Source: Willaertia magna (Eukaryota > Heterolobosea > Eutetramitea > Acrasida > Naegleriidae). Taken from it: DNA of 43,343 bases. Position 1 is the first letter of the stretch, and the number at the start of each line of letters is the position of its first letter. The translations under genes and the position numbers were made by a program. This document shows positions 30,200 to 38,750 of this stretch, one piece after another. The notes under the pieces are model-generated. The model saw only the letters and a program-made list of their open reading frames with translations. It was not told where the DNA came from and ran no database searches. The stretch lies in NCBI GenBank assembly GCA_902984215.1, contig CADWAF010004496.1, positions 1 through 43,343 of the forward strand, read 5' to 3'.

Positions 30200-31567
30200 A
30201 TAAACTAATAACACCACAACTAGTATAAATATAAATATTGTTCCAACAATCTTTAACACTTGTCCTTTGTGAGGGGAATAGTCCAATGGTCCATTTGTTA
30301 CCAGGTCAATTTCTCTTGAATTTAAAACCTTCTCCTTATGATTTTCTAACGCCTTACTTGTTGCACTTCTGATAAGGTGAGTCTTTAAACCAAAGTGATC
30401 AGAACAGAATAGATAATCATTTCCATCTCTTGTATGAAGTTTTCCAATACCCTTACTCCACCAATTTGGGGTATTTAAAACTTGATTGACCTTAGAAGTT
30501 TCAATTTTTGGTAATAACTCATACATTGGTTGATTTGCAAACATTTCAACCCTTGTCTTACATGTCCATAAACTCTTTTCATCAATTAATATTCTATCTA
30601 ACCTCATTCTTCTATTTTCCATACCTAAATACATACATTGAATTAAAGTATTTTCATAAGGATCAAAAGTATAGCCCTTATTTAAACTGTCTTCTTTCCT
30701 TGTTTCATTCCATAAATCTCTAAATCCAATTTCACTAATAATACTATTTTCTTGAGGTTTATGTAAATTTAAATCTCCTAATAATACAATATCATCAACA
30801 ACTTCTAAGAAACCTATAGATGTTAACTTTCTTAATTCCATTCTTCTTACTTCAGCATATTCTTCAAATGCAGTTGTATGACATCCAATAAAACACATAC
30901 GTTTCAAAACAGTTTCATTATTATTACCTTCTTCTTCTTCTTTTGGTACAGAATAAGAAAAAGTAACATAAATCCCTGGACGACTATGAATTATATCATA
31001 AACAACAATTAGCTCATCAGGAGGATATCTACTTAAAATTAAATTACCCATTCTAGTACCAAGTGAATGATTAACAGTATCTATTGTTTTAACATATTCA
31101 TTGCCCTTTCCCTTTAAAAAGTTTTCATCATAAACATCACTTAAAAAATAGTTTTCTCTTATCCAAGGATCTTGTTGAAGAAGAATTAAAAAGTTAGAGG
31201 TTACTTCGTTTAAAACTAAAAAGTCAAAGTTTTCATATTTAAGTAATTTAATAATATTTAAATATCTTTCTTTACTTCTAGCGATTGACTGAACAAAGAA
31301 GGGTAAGATATCAAATAGAACATTAAAACAACCAATCTTTAAGCCAGTAACTGGAATGTTATCGGAATTGCTTTGATCTTCAGTTAAATAACACTTTTCA
31401 ATTGGCAATGTTGTAGATAAAGAATTCCACCAAGAAATATTAGGTTTTTGTTCATTCATCTCTTGTTTTCTAACCTTATATGAATGAAAACCTTTTGATT
31501 GGTCACAATACCTAAATATTTCAAGGTTAACAGCACGTTGTCCGTAATGATCCATATGTTCGTCCAT
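30188..31567 (-). CDS. Tail-anchored endonuclease/exonuclease/phosphatase (TDP2-like) protein
   Basis: The gene encodes 459 residues in one exon. The catalytic motifs of the Mg-dependent EEP fold appear in order: Cys-Phe-Asn82-Val, Leu-Asn-Glu121-Val-Thr, the His230 region, Gly-Asp265-Leu-Asn267, and Ser-Asp390-His391-Phe-Gly-Leu. The Asp-Asn-His set is therefore complete. Family spacing resembles tyrosyl-DNA phosphodiesterase 2 and related proteins rather than sphingomyelinase or inositol phosphatases. At the extreme C-terminus, about 20 hydrophobic residues followed by Leu-Lys-Leu make a tail anchor, so the catalytic domain should face the cytosol on an internal membrane. Canonical TDP2 is soluble and nuclear, so the substrate here is open. 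A paralog lies at 37361-38698. Confidence 0.75.
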   Translation of the reverse strand: MDEHMDHYGQRAVNLEIFRYCDQSKGFHSYKVRKQEMNEQKPNISWWNSLSTTLPIEKCYLTEDQSNSDNIPVTGLKIGCFNVLFDILPFFVQSIARSKERYLNIIKLLKYENFDFLVLNEVTSNFLILLQQDPWIRENYFLSDVYDENFLKGKGNEYVKTIDTVNHSLGTRMGNLILSRYPPDELIVVYDIIHSRPGIYVTFSYSVPKEEEEGNNNETVLKRMCFIGCHTTAFEEYAEVRRMELRKLTSIGFLEVVDDIVLLGDLNLHKPQENSIISEIGFRDLWNETRKEDSLNKGYTFDPYENTLIQCMYLGMENRRMRLDRILIDEKSLWTCKTRVEMFANQPMYELLPKIETSKVNQVLNTPNWWSKGIGKLHTRDGNDYLFCSDHFGLKTHLIRSATSKALENHKEKVLNSREIDLVTNGPLDYSPHKGQVLKIVGTIFIFILVVVLLVYLKL

Positions 31568-31810
31568 TTTATTAATGAAATTGATTCTTTTCTTTATTGA
31601 TTAATTATAAAGCTTTGAAATTTATTATTTATGCTTTTATACTAATTGACGATTGTGATGACAATGTGTTTGTTCAAGCAGACTTCAAAGGAAGAAAGGA
31701 GGAAATGATAAGAATAGTTGTTTGAAGAAGCAAAATTTTTAAGTTTCATTTTTATTTATTAACTAAGTTATTGTAAAGTTTTAGTGAAATAAAGATTACA
31801 TTGTAATTAT

Positions 31811-33483
31811 TTATTTCTTTAAAAATTTATGAGCATTTGGTAATAAATATTTCACACCAACAATAGATAAACCTCCCAACACACCCAACCAAACACTTGT
31901 TTTTAAAGCTCTTCCAATCTTTCCAAACCATTTTTCTCTCTTAACGTGAATATCCCAAGCATCTGCATAAGTCTTTTCAGGAGTGAATGCCACCATTGTA
32001 TATAAAGGTTTAAATATCTCAAATGAAGGGAATAATTTATATAAATAATAAATGATACGTTGTTCTAATAAAAACCAAAAATCAGCAGTTTTTTGTCTCA
32101 TTACAATAAAGTTATCTAAAGATAAATTTAAGATTGCATCTGTTGCTCTTTTTCTAATTTGTGAATATTGTGAAAATGCACGTTGTAAAACTACTTGTGG
32201 TAATTCTTCCTTTTTTAAATTCATTAAATTTTGTTCTTTTCTTAATAATTCACTAAATATTCTACAATCTTCAAATCCACAATTCACACCTTGTCCATAA
32301 AATCTATTAAAATCCATAATTAAATAATTAAATAAATAAATAAAACTTACGGTATAATTGCATGAGCAGCATCTCCTAATAAAATAACTTTTCCATCATA
32401 ATGATGTGGAGAACATTGTACATAATTTAAAACACTTGTAGGGTTATTATTCCATTGATTTTCTAATTCATTTTCATCTTCATCATGAATCATTTCATAA
32501 GCATCAGGAAATTCTTGTTTAAACCATTTCTTAATACCATAAGCTTCAACACTTTCAAAACTAGGATTAATAGATAAAGCATTAGAAATTATCTTTTCTT
32601 CTTCTTCCGATAATAAATCTTTATTATCCTTTAATTTTAATAAGATCTTCTCTAATGCAACTTGTTGTTCTTTAGGTTCATCTAGTTTTGTATGACGCAT
32701 AAATAAAGTAACAGTGAAATCCCTTGTTGGATTAGGTAAAGCGATTAACATGAAGTCACCACGAGGCCAGATATGTAAACAATCATTTCTCATTTGGTGG
32801 TTATTAGTTACTTTATCTTTCTTAATACAAAGTTCTTTGTAAGCGTGACTGATAAAGGTTTGACTAAAGTTTAATTTACAAGATGGATTGTTTTGTAAAG
32901 AATTTCTAATAAAAGAGTTGACACCATCTGTTCCAATAATAAATTTACTTTTTAAATTAACTTTTTCACCATTTTCTTTTTCAAATAAAAGTGATGGTGT
33001 TTCTGAATTAACATTTAATTGTAAAGGTTTACAATCAAAATAAATTTCAATTAAATCTTTAAAATTTTCTTCTAAATAATTTAATAATAAAATATTTAAT
33101 GATTGACGTCCGACAGATAATAAATGATCTTTTTCAACATCTGTAGCATAAGGTTGAATTAAAATATTTTGTAAAGTTTCTTTACTTGTATGATTTTTTT
33201 TGTAATGTAATCCTCTTCCAATCATTTTTAAGCCAATCTCATTCTTTAAAGTTGTAACTAAATCTTTATCAATTTCTTCTATTGCTTTAATAGCTCTATG
33301 ACTAATAGCTAAGTTAATGGATCTACCTTCATAATTAGTTTTTCTATAATCTTGTCTTTTTTCTATTAAAACTACTTTTTGTTGATGATGTTTAATCATA
33401 TATAATGCTGCTAAACATCCTACTAATCCTGCTCCGTTAATTATGACAGGTAAGTCATTATAATTTTCTATAATTGAAGTCAT
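31811..33483 (-). CDS. KMO: Kynurenine 3-monooxygenase, 2 exons
   Basis: Exon 1 is 33483-32351 and exon 2 is 32303-31811. The 47-nt intron has a GTAAGT donor and TAG acceptor. The junction restores the Ala-His-Ala-Ile-Ile-Pro-Phe-Tyr-Gly-Gln-Gly motif across the splice site, giving 541 residues. It has the FAD-binding Gly-Ala-Gly-Leu-Val-Gly near the N-terminus, Gly-Arg-Ser-Ile-Asn-Leu-Ala-Ile-Ser-His-Arg (KMO hallmark), Gly-Thr-Asp-Gly-Val and Gly-Asp-Ala-Ala-His. The enzyme hydroxylates L-kynurenine to 3-hydroxykynurenine with NADPH and O2 in the tryptophan-to-NAD pathway. A C-terminal hydrophobic segment (Val-Leu-Gly-Gly-Leu-Ser-Ile-Val-Gly) fits the outer-mitochondrial-membrane anchor of KMOs. 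Its ATG lies 9 bp after the stop of the upstream same-strand gene. Confidence 0.93.
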
Positions 33484-33492
33484 TTATTTTTT

Positions 33493-34998
33493 CTAGAAGT
33501 TGTCAATGCCACTCAAGAAGATGAATTTACCTAATTTCTTGAAGAATTTATCAGATTCAACTTCATTATCCCAGTTTCTGTTGACATATTCCTTTGCTGC
33601 ACCCTTTAAGATGTCTAATAAAAAGTTATCTGCTTCAACAACTGCTCTTCTTCTTCTGATAACTCTTTCTCTTCTGAATCTTGGAGCTCTAATTCTTCTG
33701 ACTCTTCTAACTCTTCTGACTGCAACTTCATCTTCTAATGGAATACCTTGAGTTCTTAAGTATGCTTTACCTAACTTTAAACCAACTTTACCGACCTTCT
33801 TTAATAATTTACCTAATTTGAAGTCTGCTTGAGCATCGAAGTTTTGGTTAACATATGATTTGATTGCTCCCTTACCAACTTGTTTAACAACACCCCACAA
33901 TTTCTTCCAGAATTTATCTGCTTGTTCATCGTTTAATGGGATACCTTGGGTTCTTAAATATGCTTTACCTAACTTTAAGCCGATTTTACCAACCTTCTTT
34001 AATAATTTACCGAATTTAAAGTCTGCTTCTTCGTCAAAATTGTTATTAACATATTCTTTAACACCAGCCTTTAAATATGGAACTGCCTTCTTTAATAATT
34101 TACCTAATTTCTTGAAGAATTTATCAGATTGTTCATCGAAATTGTTGTTAACATATTCTTTAACACCAGCCTTTAAGTATGGGAGTGCCTTCTTGAATAA
34201 TTTACCAATCTTCTTGAAGAATTTATCAGATTGGACAGTTGGAACCTTTCTTAATTTCTTTGCTAATTTGTATAATTTGTAGAATTTTCTTAATCTCTTT
34301 AAACTCTTGTTGACTTTTGGAACAGAAGTTGCGTTAACTGCTAATTTTAAGTCTGCTTCTGCATCAAAGTTTTGGTTAACATATGATTTGATTGCTCCTT
34401 TACCAACTTGTTTAACAACGTTTAAGAGTTTCTTCCAGAATTTATCTGATTGTTCAGTTTGTTCATCCCAGTTAGTGTTAACGTAGTTCTTGACTGCTCC
34501 CTTACCGACTTCTTTAACAACTTTCCAGACTTTACCCCAGAATCCCTTGTCTGATTCAGTCATGTTATCCCAGTTAGTATTAACATAATCTCTAACACCA
34601 GCCTTGATGTATGGTAAGATGAGATCTAAAATGTTAGCATCAGCTAAGTTTTGATTAACTGCATCTTTAACACCAGCCTTTAAGTATGGTAAGATTTGGA
34701 CGAATAATTCGTTTAACTTTAAATCAGATTCTTCTTCTGGAATTTCATCCCAATTCTTATTTACGTAATCTTTGATTGCTCCTTTACCAATTTGACCTAA
34801 AACACTTAATACTGGTTGCCACCATTTTTTATCTGCTAATTCTTCATCACTTAATGGTGATAATTTTGGTAATTTATATCCACAAGCTGGGATCAATGCT
34901 TTACATCTGAATTTTGCTAAGTCAGCTTCTGCTTCTTGTGCGCTGACAAATACTGCTGCTAATAAAGCAACTAATAAAAGTGCTAAAATTTGTTTCAT
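33493..34998 (-). CDS. Secreted multi-module precursor of cationic amphipathic peptides (putative)
   Basis: The gene encodes 501 residues in one exon. Residues 1-20 are a textbook signal peptide ending Val-Ser-Ala. After a short pro-segment with the only two cysteines (32, 39) come about twelve segments of 25-40 residues. Each is rich in Lys (or Arg), Leu, Val, Phe and Trp with amphipathic-helix spacing. Each is followed by Tyr-Val-Asn-x-Asn-(Phe/Trp)-Asp or a similar acidic linker ending in (Ser/Ala)-Asp. Module types recur: Gly-Lys-Gly-Ala-(Ile/Val)-Lys (residues 57-92, 151-185, 186-216, 362-392), Pro-Tyr-(Leu/Ile)-Lys-Ala-Gly-Val (93-150, 259-326) and Leu-Lys-Lys-Val-Gly-Lys (327-361, 393-420). 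A Lys/Arg/Tyr module (217-258) and an Arg-rich stretch (428-451) stand apart. I infer a precursor cut into membrane-active peptides, perhaps antimicrobial. A structural secreted repeat protein is the alternative. It is not a saposin-like pore protein, since the Cys pattern is missing. Confidence 0.6.
   Translation of the reverse strand: MKQILALLLVALLAAVFVSAQEAEADLAKFRCKALIPACGYKLPKLSPLSDEELADKKWWQPVLSVLGQIGKGAIKDYVNKNWDEIPEEESDLKLNELFVQILPYLKAGVKDAVNQNLADANILDLILPYIKAGVRDYVNTNWDNMTESDKGFWGKVWKVVKEVGKGAVKNYVNTNWDEQTEQSDKFWKKLLNVVKQVGKGAIKSYVNQNFDAEADLKLAVNATSVPKVNKSLKRLRKFYKLYKLAKKLRKVPTVQSDKFFKKIGKLFKKALPYLKAGVKEYVNNNFDEQSDKFFKKLGKLLKKAVPYLKAGVKEYVNNNFDEEADFKFGKLLKKVGKIGLKLGKAYLRTQGIPLNDEQADKFWKKLWGVVKQVGKGAIKSYVNQNFDAQADFKLGKLLKKVGKVGLKLGKAYLRTQGIPLEDEVAVRRVRRVRRIRAPRFRRERVIRRRRAVVEADNFLLDILKGAAKEYVNRNWDNEVESDKFFKKLGKFIFLSGIDNF
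33739..34224 (-). repeat. In-gene tandem and interleaved repeat units (about 90-105 bp)
   Basis: Two neighbouring units at 34123-34224 and 34021-34122 are near-identical copies. A second unit type at 33916-34020 recurs at 33739-33822, with a third type between them (33823-33915) that recurs at 34351-34443. The unit order suggests duplication of a two-module block as well as of single modules. Confidence 0.75.
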
Positions 34999-35620
34999 TT
35001 GTTTTTTTTAATGCTGATGGGCATCTTTCAGTTGGTTATTTGGTTTTAATAGAGCCTGTTGATTGCGACAGTTGAGGTCTCCATTACGAAAGATGATTGG
35101 CTGATTATGATTTTGTGAGAGAACATTTTAATTTTGCATTATAATTTTGTTCACTTTGAACCAGCAATTCATAAAAATTCGTTACCCAAAGAACAATAAT
35201 ATACAAAGGTTTTTTCAGCAATTTAACACCACTAACCGTTGTTTAACACAACATCAGCAACTAAAATAAAAACAAGTTTTCAAATGAAAATCACCAAAAA
35301 ACTTGGAATTTTTTTCGGGTACCAGAAAAGGTAAGTTTTTATTTAACCGTTCAAGGCGAGTTGTAAAATTAATGTTTACGGGAGTTAGGAGCAGGTGATT
35401 GTAAGCTTTAGCGAACGAGGTGACCAACCAGAAGACAGATGCAAGCGACAAAAAAAAACCCTAAAAGGTTAGTATTGCGCTGCTTGCATATTCTAACTAA
35501 TGATTTTTAATGATGATAACTTTTTATCTATTTGATTTTCATCTTATTACTTGAACTAGGCTTTGCTTCCGAAGGCTTTTTTGTTGCCCTGCCCTTAACC
35601 AAAGCACAATTATATAATCT
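34999..35620. promoter_or_regulatory. Divergent upstream region of the secreted repeat gene and the HMG-box gene
   Basis: These 622 bp contain no supported gene. An ATTGG (inverted CCAAT) occurs near 35096. On the minus strand the repeat gene is preceded by an A-run and CAA directly before the ATG. A spurious minus-strand frame at 35254-35451 shows no coding character. The promoter role is inferred from position. Confidence 0.35.
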
Positions 35621-37360
35621 ATGAAAATGATTAATAACCCAAATCTTTTCTTTCCTTATAATATGAATTATAATCCTAATAATTCAATGATACCAACTAA
35701 TGTCACTTTACCACTTAATCCTCAACCATTTTCACAAGATAATTTTACTCTAAATCCGAATGAAACCATCAACGATTTGGTGTTTGGTGTAAATCAATCC
35801 ACTCCGATGAATGACAATGTTCCACTACATACAGGTTCAGTTAGCAATCAACAAGGAGATAATGATTTGGATTCGCTTGTAAATAATTTATTACCAAACA
35901 ACAATAGCTACCCTTTCCTTTACCAATCTTTATTCATGCCGTATAATACAACTGGTACCTATACTGAAACCAATAATAGCTTTTCTGCTCCTAACATTAA
36001 TACAGGAAATACTCTTACATATCAAAATATTGAGTTAAACATACCCGATGAAAACCAACTACTCCCAAATATGTTTGTCTTAAATGCAGATACCTCTAAT
36101 CAAACTAAGTTTTTAGTAGTTCCATCTATAGTTTATGATAAATATTTTCAACCTGTTATTCAACAAGTAAAAGAAGATTATTACATGAAAAGAGTAGATA
36201 AAACTGTTGACTTGGAGATTAATCATACTTTTGATGTAGCTCAGGAAGCACCAAAAGGTGATTGCGAGTTGATTTCTAACTTTATAGCAGAGCTCAGTAA
36301 GGTAAACTGTGGTGGCCCAATCTCTGTTAATTCTTCCAATAACGAAATAACTCTTCCAGTAATTAATGAGGATGGCTGTCCCGAAATTTCTAATGAATGT
36401 AGTTCAACTGCTCAAACCATATCAACTGTAGAGAAGTCTGTTTCATCTGGAAATAATTATAAAAAGACAAATAATAAGAAGGGAATCAAGAAGAAAAGAA
36501 AGTACATTAAATCAGGTTTATATAGAAAAGACAAGAGTGGTAATTTTTTGTTTTCCAGTTCCGATAGAAGTAGATTAGCAACTTTAATAGAAAAGCAACA
36601 AGTAAATGTTGGTTCAACTGGTAGTAGTTCTAATGTACAGGACTCAACAGAAGAAAACAAACCTACAGATGATTGCATTGTAATGGATGATATTGATAGT
36701 GTTGTACCTACGGTTGAAGAAGTATGTATGAATGAAGAGGATAAACAAGGTTTTGAATTGTATTGCAAAGAACAAACTTTACAAAAGGATGCACCAAATA
36801 ATTTAACTATCTTATTAGAACAATGGAAAGCACTTCCAAATGTAGAAAAAGAAAGGTATATTAGACCTAAGATTGATAATGCAGTTGCTTTAGAAGATGA
36901 TAGTATGAAGAACATGGATGCAATTAGTGTGGCTGACAATGGAAATAATGGAAAGTATTCAAGAGTAAAGAAACCATTGAATGCTTACAATATATATTGT
37001 AAAATTCATTTCCCTGATTTTCAATGCATGTATCCAGATTTACCAACTAACCAAATTAGTAAGTTAATTGGTGAGAAATGGAAGTCTTTAACAAACGAAG
37101 AAAAACAACCATACATTGAGAAATCAAAGAATAGTCAACCAGTTGTTAAAAAGCCTCTCAATAGTTATAATTTATACTGCAAACAAAACTTTGATTTATT
37201 CAAAAAGAAGTATCCAGATTTGTCAATTCACTTGCTTTCAAAGAAGGTCGCTGATAGTTGGAAGAATTTAAGCGAAGAAGAAAAGCGTGTCTATTATGAC
37301 GATGCTATGAGACAAAGACAAGAAAATTTACTTCAAGTACAACAAACATTGCAAAAGTAG
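35621..37360 (+). CDS. HMG-box protein with two clear boxes and one degenerate box
   Basis: The gene encodes 579 residues in one exon. The first 290 residues are Asn/Pro/Ser-rich and likely disordered, followed by a basic patch (Lys-Lys-Gly-Ile-Lys-Lys-Lys-Arg-Lys) at about 285-300 that could be a nuclear signal. Box 2 (about 447-507) and box 3 (about 508-570) both begin Lys-Lys-Pro-Leu-Asn-(Ala/Ser)-Tyr-Asn and continue with Tyr-Pro-Asp-Leu and Trp-Lys-x-Leu-x-x-Glu-Glu-Lys, the HMG-box core. A degenerate box at about 370-420 keeps Phe-Glu-Leu-Tyr-Cys-Lys and Trp-Lys-Ala-Leu-Pro but lacks the basic Lys-Lys-Pro start. Such proteins bind and bend DNA without strong sequence preference. The TAG stop directly abuts the stop of the convergent gene. 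Confidence 0.88.
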   Translation: MKMINNPNLFFPYNMNYNPNNSMIPTNVTLPLNPQPFSQDNFTLNPNETINDLVFGVNQSTPMNDNVPLHTGSVSNQQGDNDLDSLVNNLLPNNNSYPFLYQSLFMPYNTTGTYTETNNSFSAPNINTGNTLTYQNIELNIPDENQLLPNMFVLNADTSNQTKFLVVPSIVYDKYFQPVIQQVKEDYYMKRVDKTVDLEINHTFDVAQEAPKGDCELISNFIAELSKVNCGGPISVNSSNNEITLPVINEDGCPEISNECSSTAQTISTVEKSVSSGNNYKKTNNKKGIKKKRKYIKSGLYRKDKSGNFLFSSSDRSRLATLIEKQQVNVGSTGSSSNVQDSTEENKPTDDCIVMDDIDSVVPTVEEVCMNEEDKQGFELYCKEQTLQKDAPNNLTILLEQWKALPNVEKERYIRPKIDNAVALEDDSMKNMDAISVADNGNNGKYSRVKKPLNAYNIYCKIHFPDFQCMYPDLPTNQISKLIGEKWKSLTNEEKQPYIEKSKNSQPVVKKPLNSYNLYCKQNFDLFKKKYPDLSIHLLSKKVADSWKNLSEEEKRVYYDDAMRQRQENLLQVQQTLQK

Positions 37361-38698
37361 TTATTCTTTAGGATTATATTGTAACTCAGTAAATAAACCA
37401 AAATGATCTGAAGGTAAAACAGACCTGCCTTGTTCAGTTGTCATGAAGGGTTCAGTTCCCAACAGTTCTATGTTTAATGCAATCCAATCATCACTCTTAA
37501 ACATCATTCTATCGTATCTCATTACTTCCTTTTCGTGGTCCAAGAACATTAGATTCTTTTCTGTGTCAAAGGTCTTCCCTTTATCTTCTGGTTTTAATTC
37601 TTGCCACAAATCTTTGAAATCATTCAAGAAGCAGCTCAGGTTGTTATTTTCTAAGGGCTTGTCAAAATCCTCTTCCTTATAATTTCTATCAGAATCAAAA
37701 TTAAAATCTCCACATAAAAAGCCAGTAGAATAAGTCTTTAGAAAGGTTGAAATTAAATACAATTGTTTTGCCCTAAATATTTCACTACTTAATGATTCTA
37801 AATGAACTGTTGTAAAACACATTTTCTTCGTTTCTTTGTTACGACTCTCATATTCTAATTCTACTGACACTGCACTTCTGCTCATTCTTGTAGGTAATAT
37901 ATTTAAAAACATATTTGTTATTGGTAATGTTTTCTTTATAGCAATCATTACTCCATATGGACTGACTGTTTTACCTAAATTTAAATCTTGTTGTTGTAGA
38001 TTTTCATCTTTACAATCAGATAAATAAAAATTTTCTTGTATATAATTATTCGAAGAGATAAATTGTAAAGTATTTGGTGTTACTTCTTGAAAGCATAAAA
38101 TATCTGCTTCTTTAGTTTTACAAATATTTATAATTTCATTTGTTCTTTCAATTCTTTTGAATAAATCAAACCAAATATTAAAACTGATAATTTTTAATTT
38201 ATCATTCTTATTAAAATTTGTGTGTAAAGATAACTGTTCTTTTTGTAAAACATTCCATTGTTTTTTCTGCAAATCAAAAGAATAAATATTTCTTTGATGA
38301 CAAGTTGTTTCTTCTTTTTCTGGATCAAAACAAAGTATAGATTTCACATCTGATGGTAATTTTCTATCTACTTTTTGTTTCAAAACAACAGGTTCATAAT
38401 TATAATCAATTTTACGAAAATTATTATTGTTGTTTGAAGATTGATTTGATCCTCCTCCTAATAGTTTTAAATGAATAATTAATTTTCCTAATTGATAATG
38501 ATAATTAGTCGATAATAAATGTTGAAATAAACTGCTTTTATTCACAAAATATTTATTATTTAAACTAAAATAAATATTACTAGTCATCACAACATTATTG
38601 TCAATAAAATTATTTAATCTGACAACCAAAGAACTCAAAGATCTTTCAACAAAATAAAAAGAACCCATCACAATACCTGACACTTCCAGTGAAAACAT
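37361..38698 (-). CDS. Endonuclease/exonuclease/phosphatase (TDP2-like) protein, soluble paralog
   Basis: The gene encodes 445 residues in one exon. The N-terminal 165 residues are an unrecognised extension with an Asn run. The EEP domain follows, with Ile-Ser-Phe-Asn174-Ile-Trp, Cys-Phe-Gln-Glu205-Val-Thr, Thr-Val-His-Leu-Glu, Gly-Asp-Phe-Asn-Phe-Asp and Pro-Ser-Asp-His-Phe-Gly-Leu-Phe. All catalytic positions are kept. The segment Glu-Asn-Phe-Tyr-Leu-Ser-Asp-x-x-Asp-Glu-Asn matches the tail-anchored paralog at 30188-31567 (Glu-Asn-Tyr-Phe-Leu-Ser-Asp-x-x-Asp-Glu-Asn). That marks them as members of one lineage-specific subfamily. This copy has no membrane anchor. TDP2 removes covalent topoisomerase II-DNA adducts; whether this protein does so is inference. 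Met11 is an alternative start. Confidence 0.75.
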   Translation of the reverse strand: MFSLEVSGIVMGSFYFVERSLSSLVVRLNNFIDNNVVMTSNIYFSLNNKYFVNKSSLFQHLLSTNYHYQLGKLIIHLKLLGGGSNQSSNNNNNFRKIDYNYEPVVLKQKVDRKLPSDVKSILCFDPEKEETTCHQRNIYSFDLQKKQWNVLQKEQLSLHTNFNKNDKLKIISFNIWFDLFKRIERTNEIINICKTKEADILCFQEVTPNTLQFISSNNYIQENFYLSDCKDENLQQQDLNLGKTVSPYGVMIAIKKTLPITNMFLNILPTRMSRSAVSVELEYESRNKETKKMCFTTVHLESLSSEIFRAKQLYLISTFLKTYSTGFLCGDFNFDSDRNYKEEDFDKPLENNNLSCFLNDFKDLWQELKPEDKGKTFDTEKNLMFLDHEKEVMRYDRMMFKSDDWIALNIELLGTEPFMTTEQGRSVLPSDHFGLFTELQYNPKE

Positions 38699-38750
38699 TT
38701 TTTTATAATTACTGATTTAAATGATTACAATAACTATTTGTAAAAACATT

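Noticed and set aside
33860..34282. 140-codon plus-strand frame opposite the secreted repeat gene
   Set aside because: Antisense shadow with the same repeat period as the real gene and no independent signal.
33493..34998. Saposin-like pore-forming protein (naegleriapore type) as identity of the repeat precursor
   Set aside because: The six-Cys saposin pattern is absent; only two cysteines are present, both in the pro-segment.
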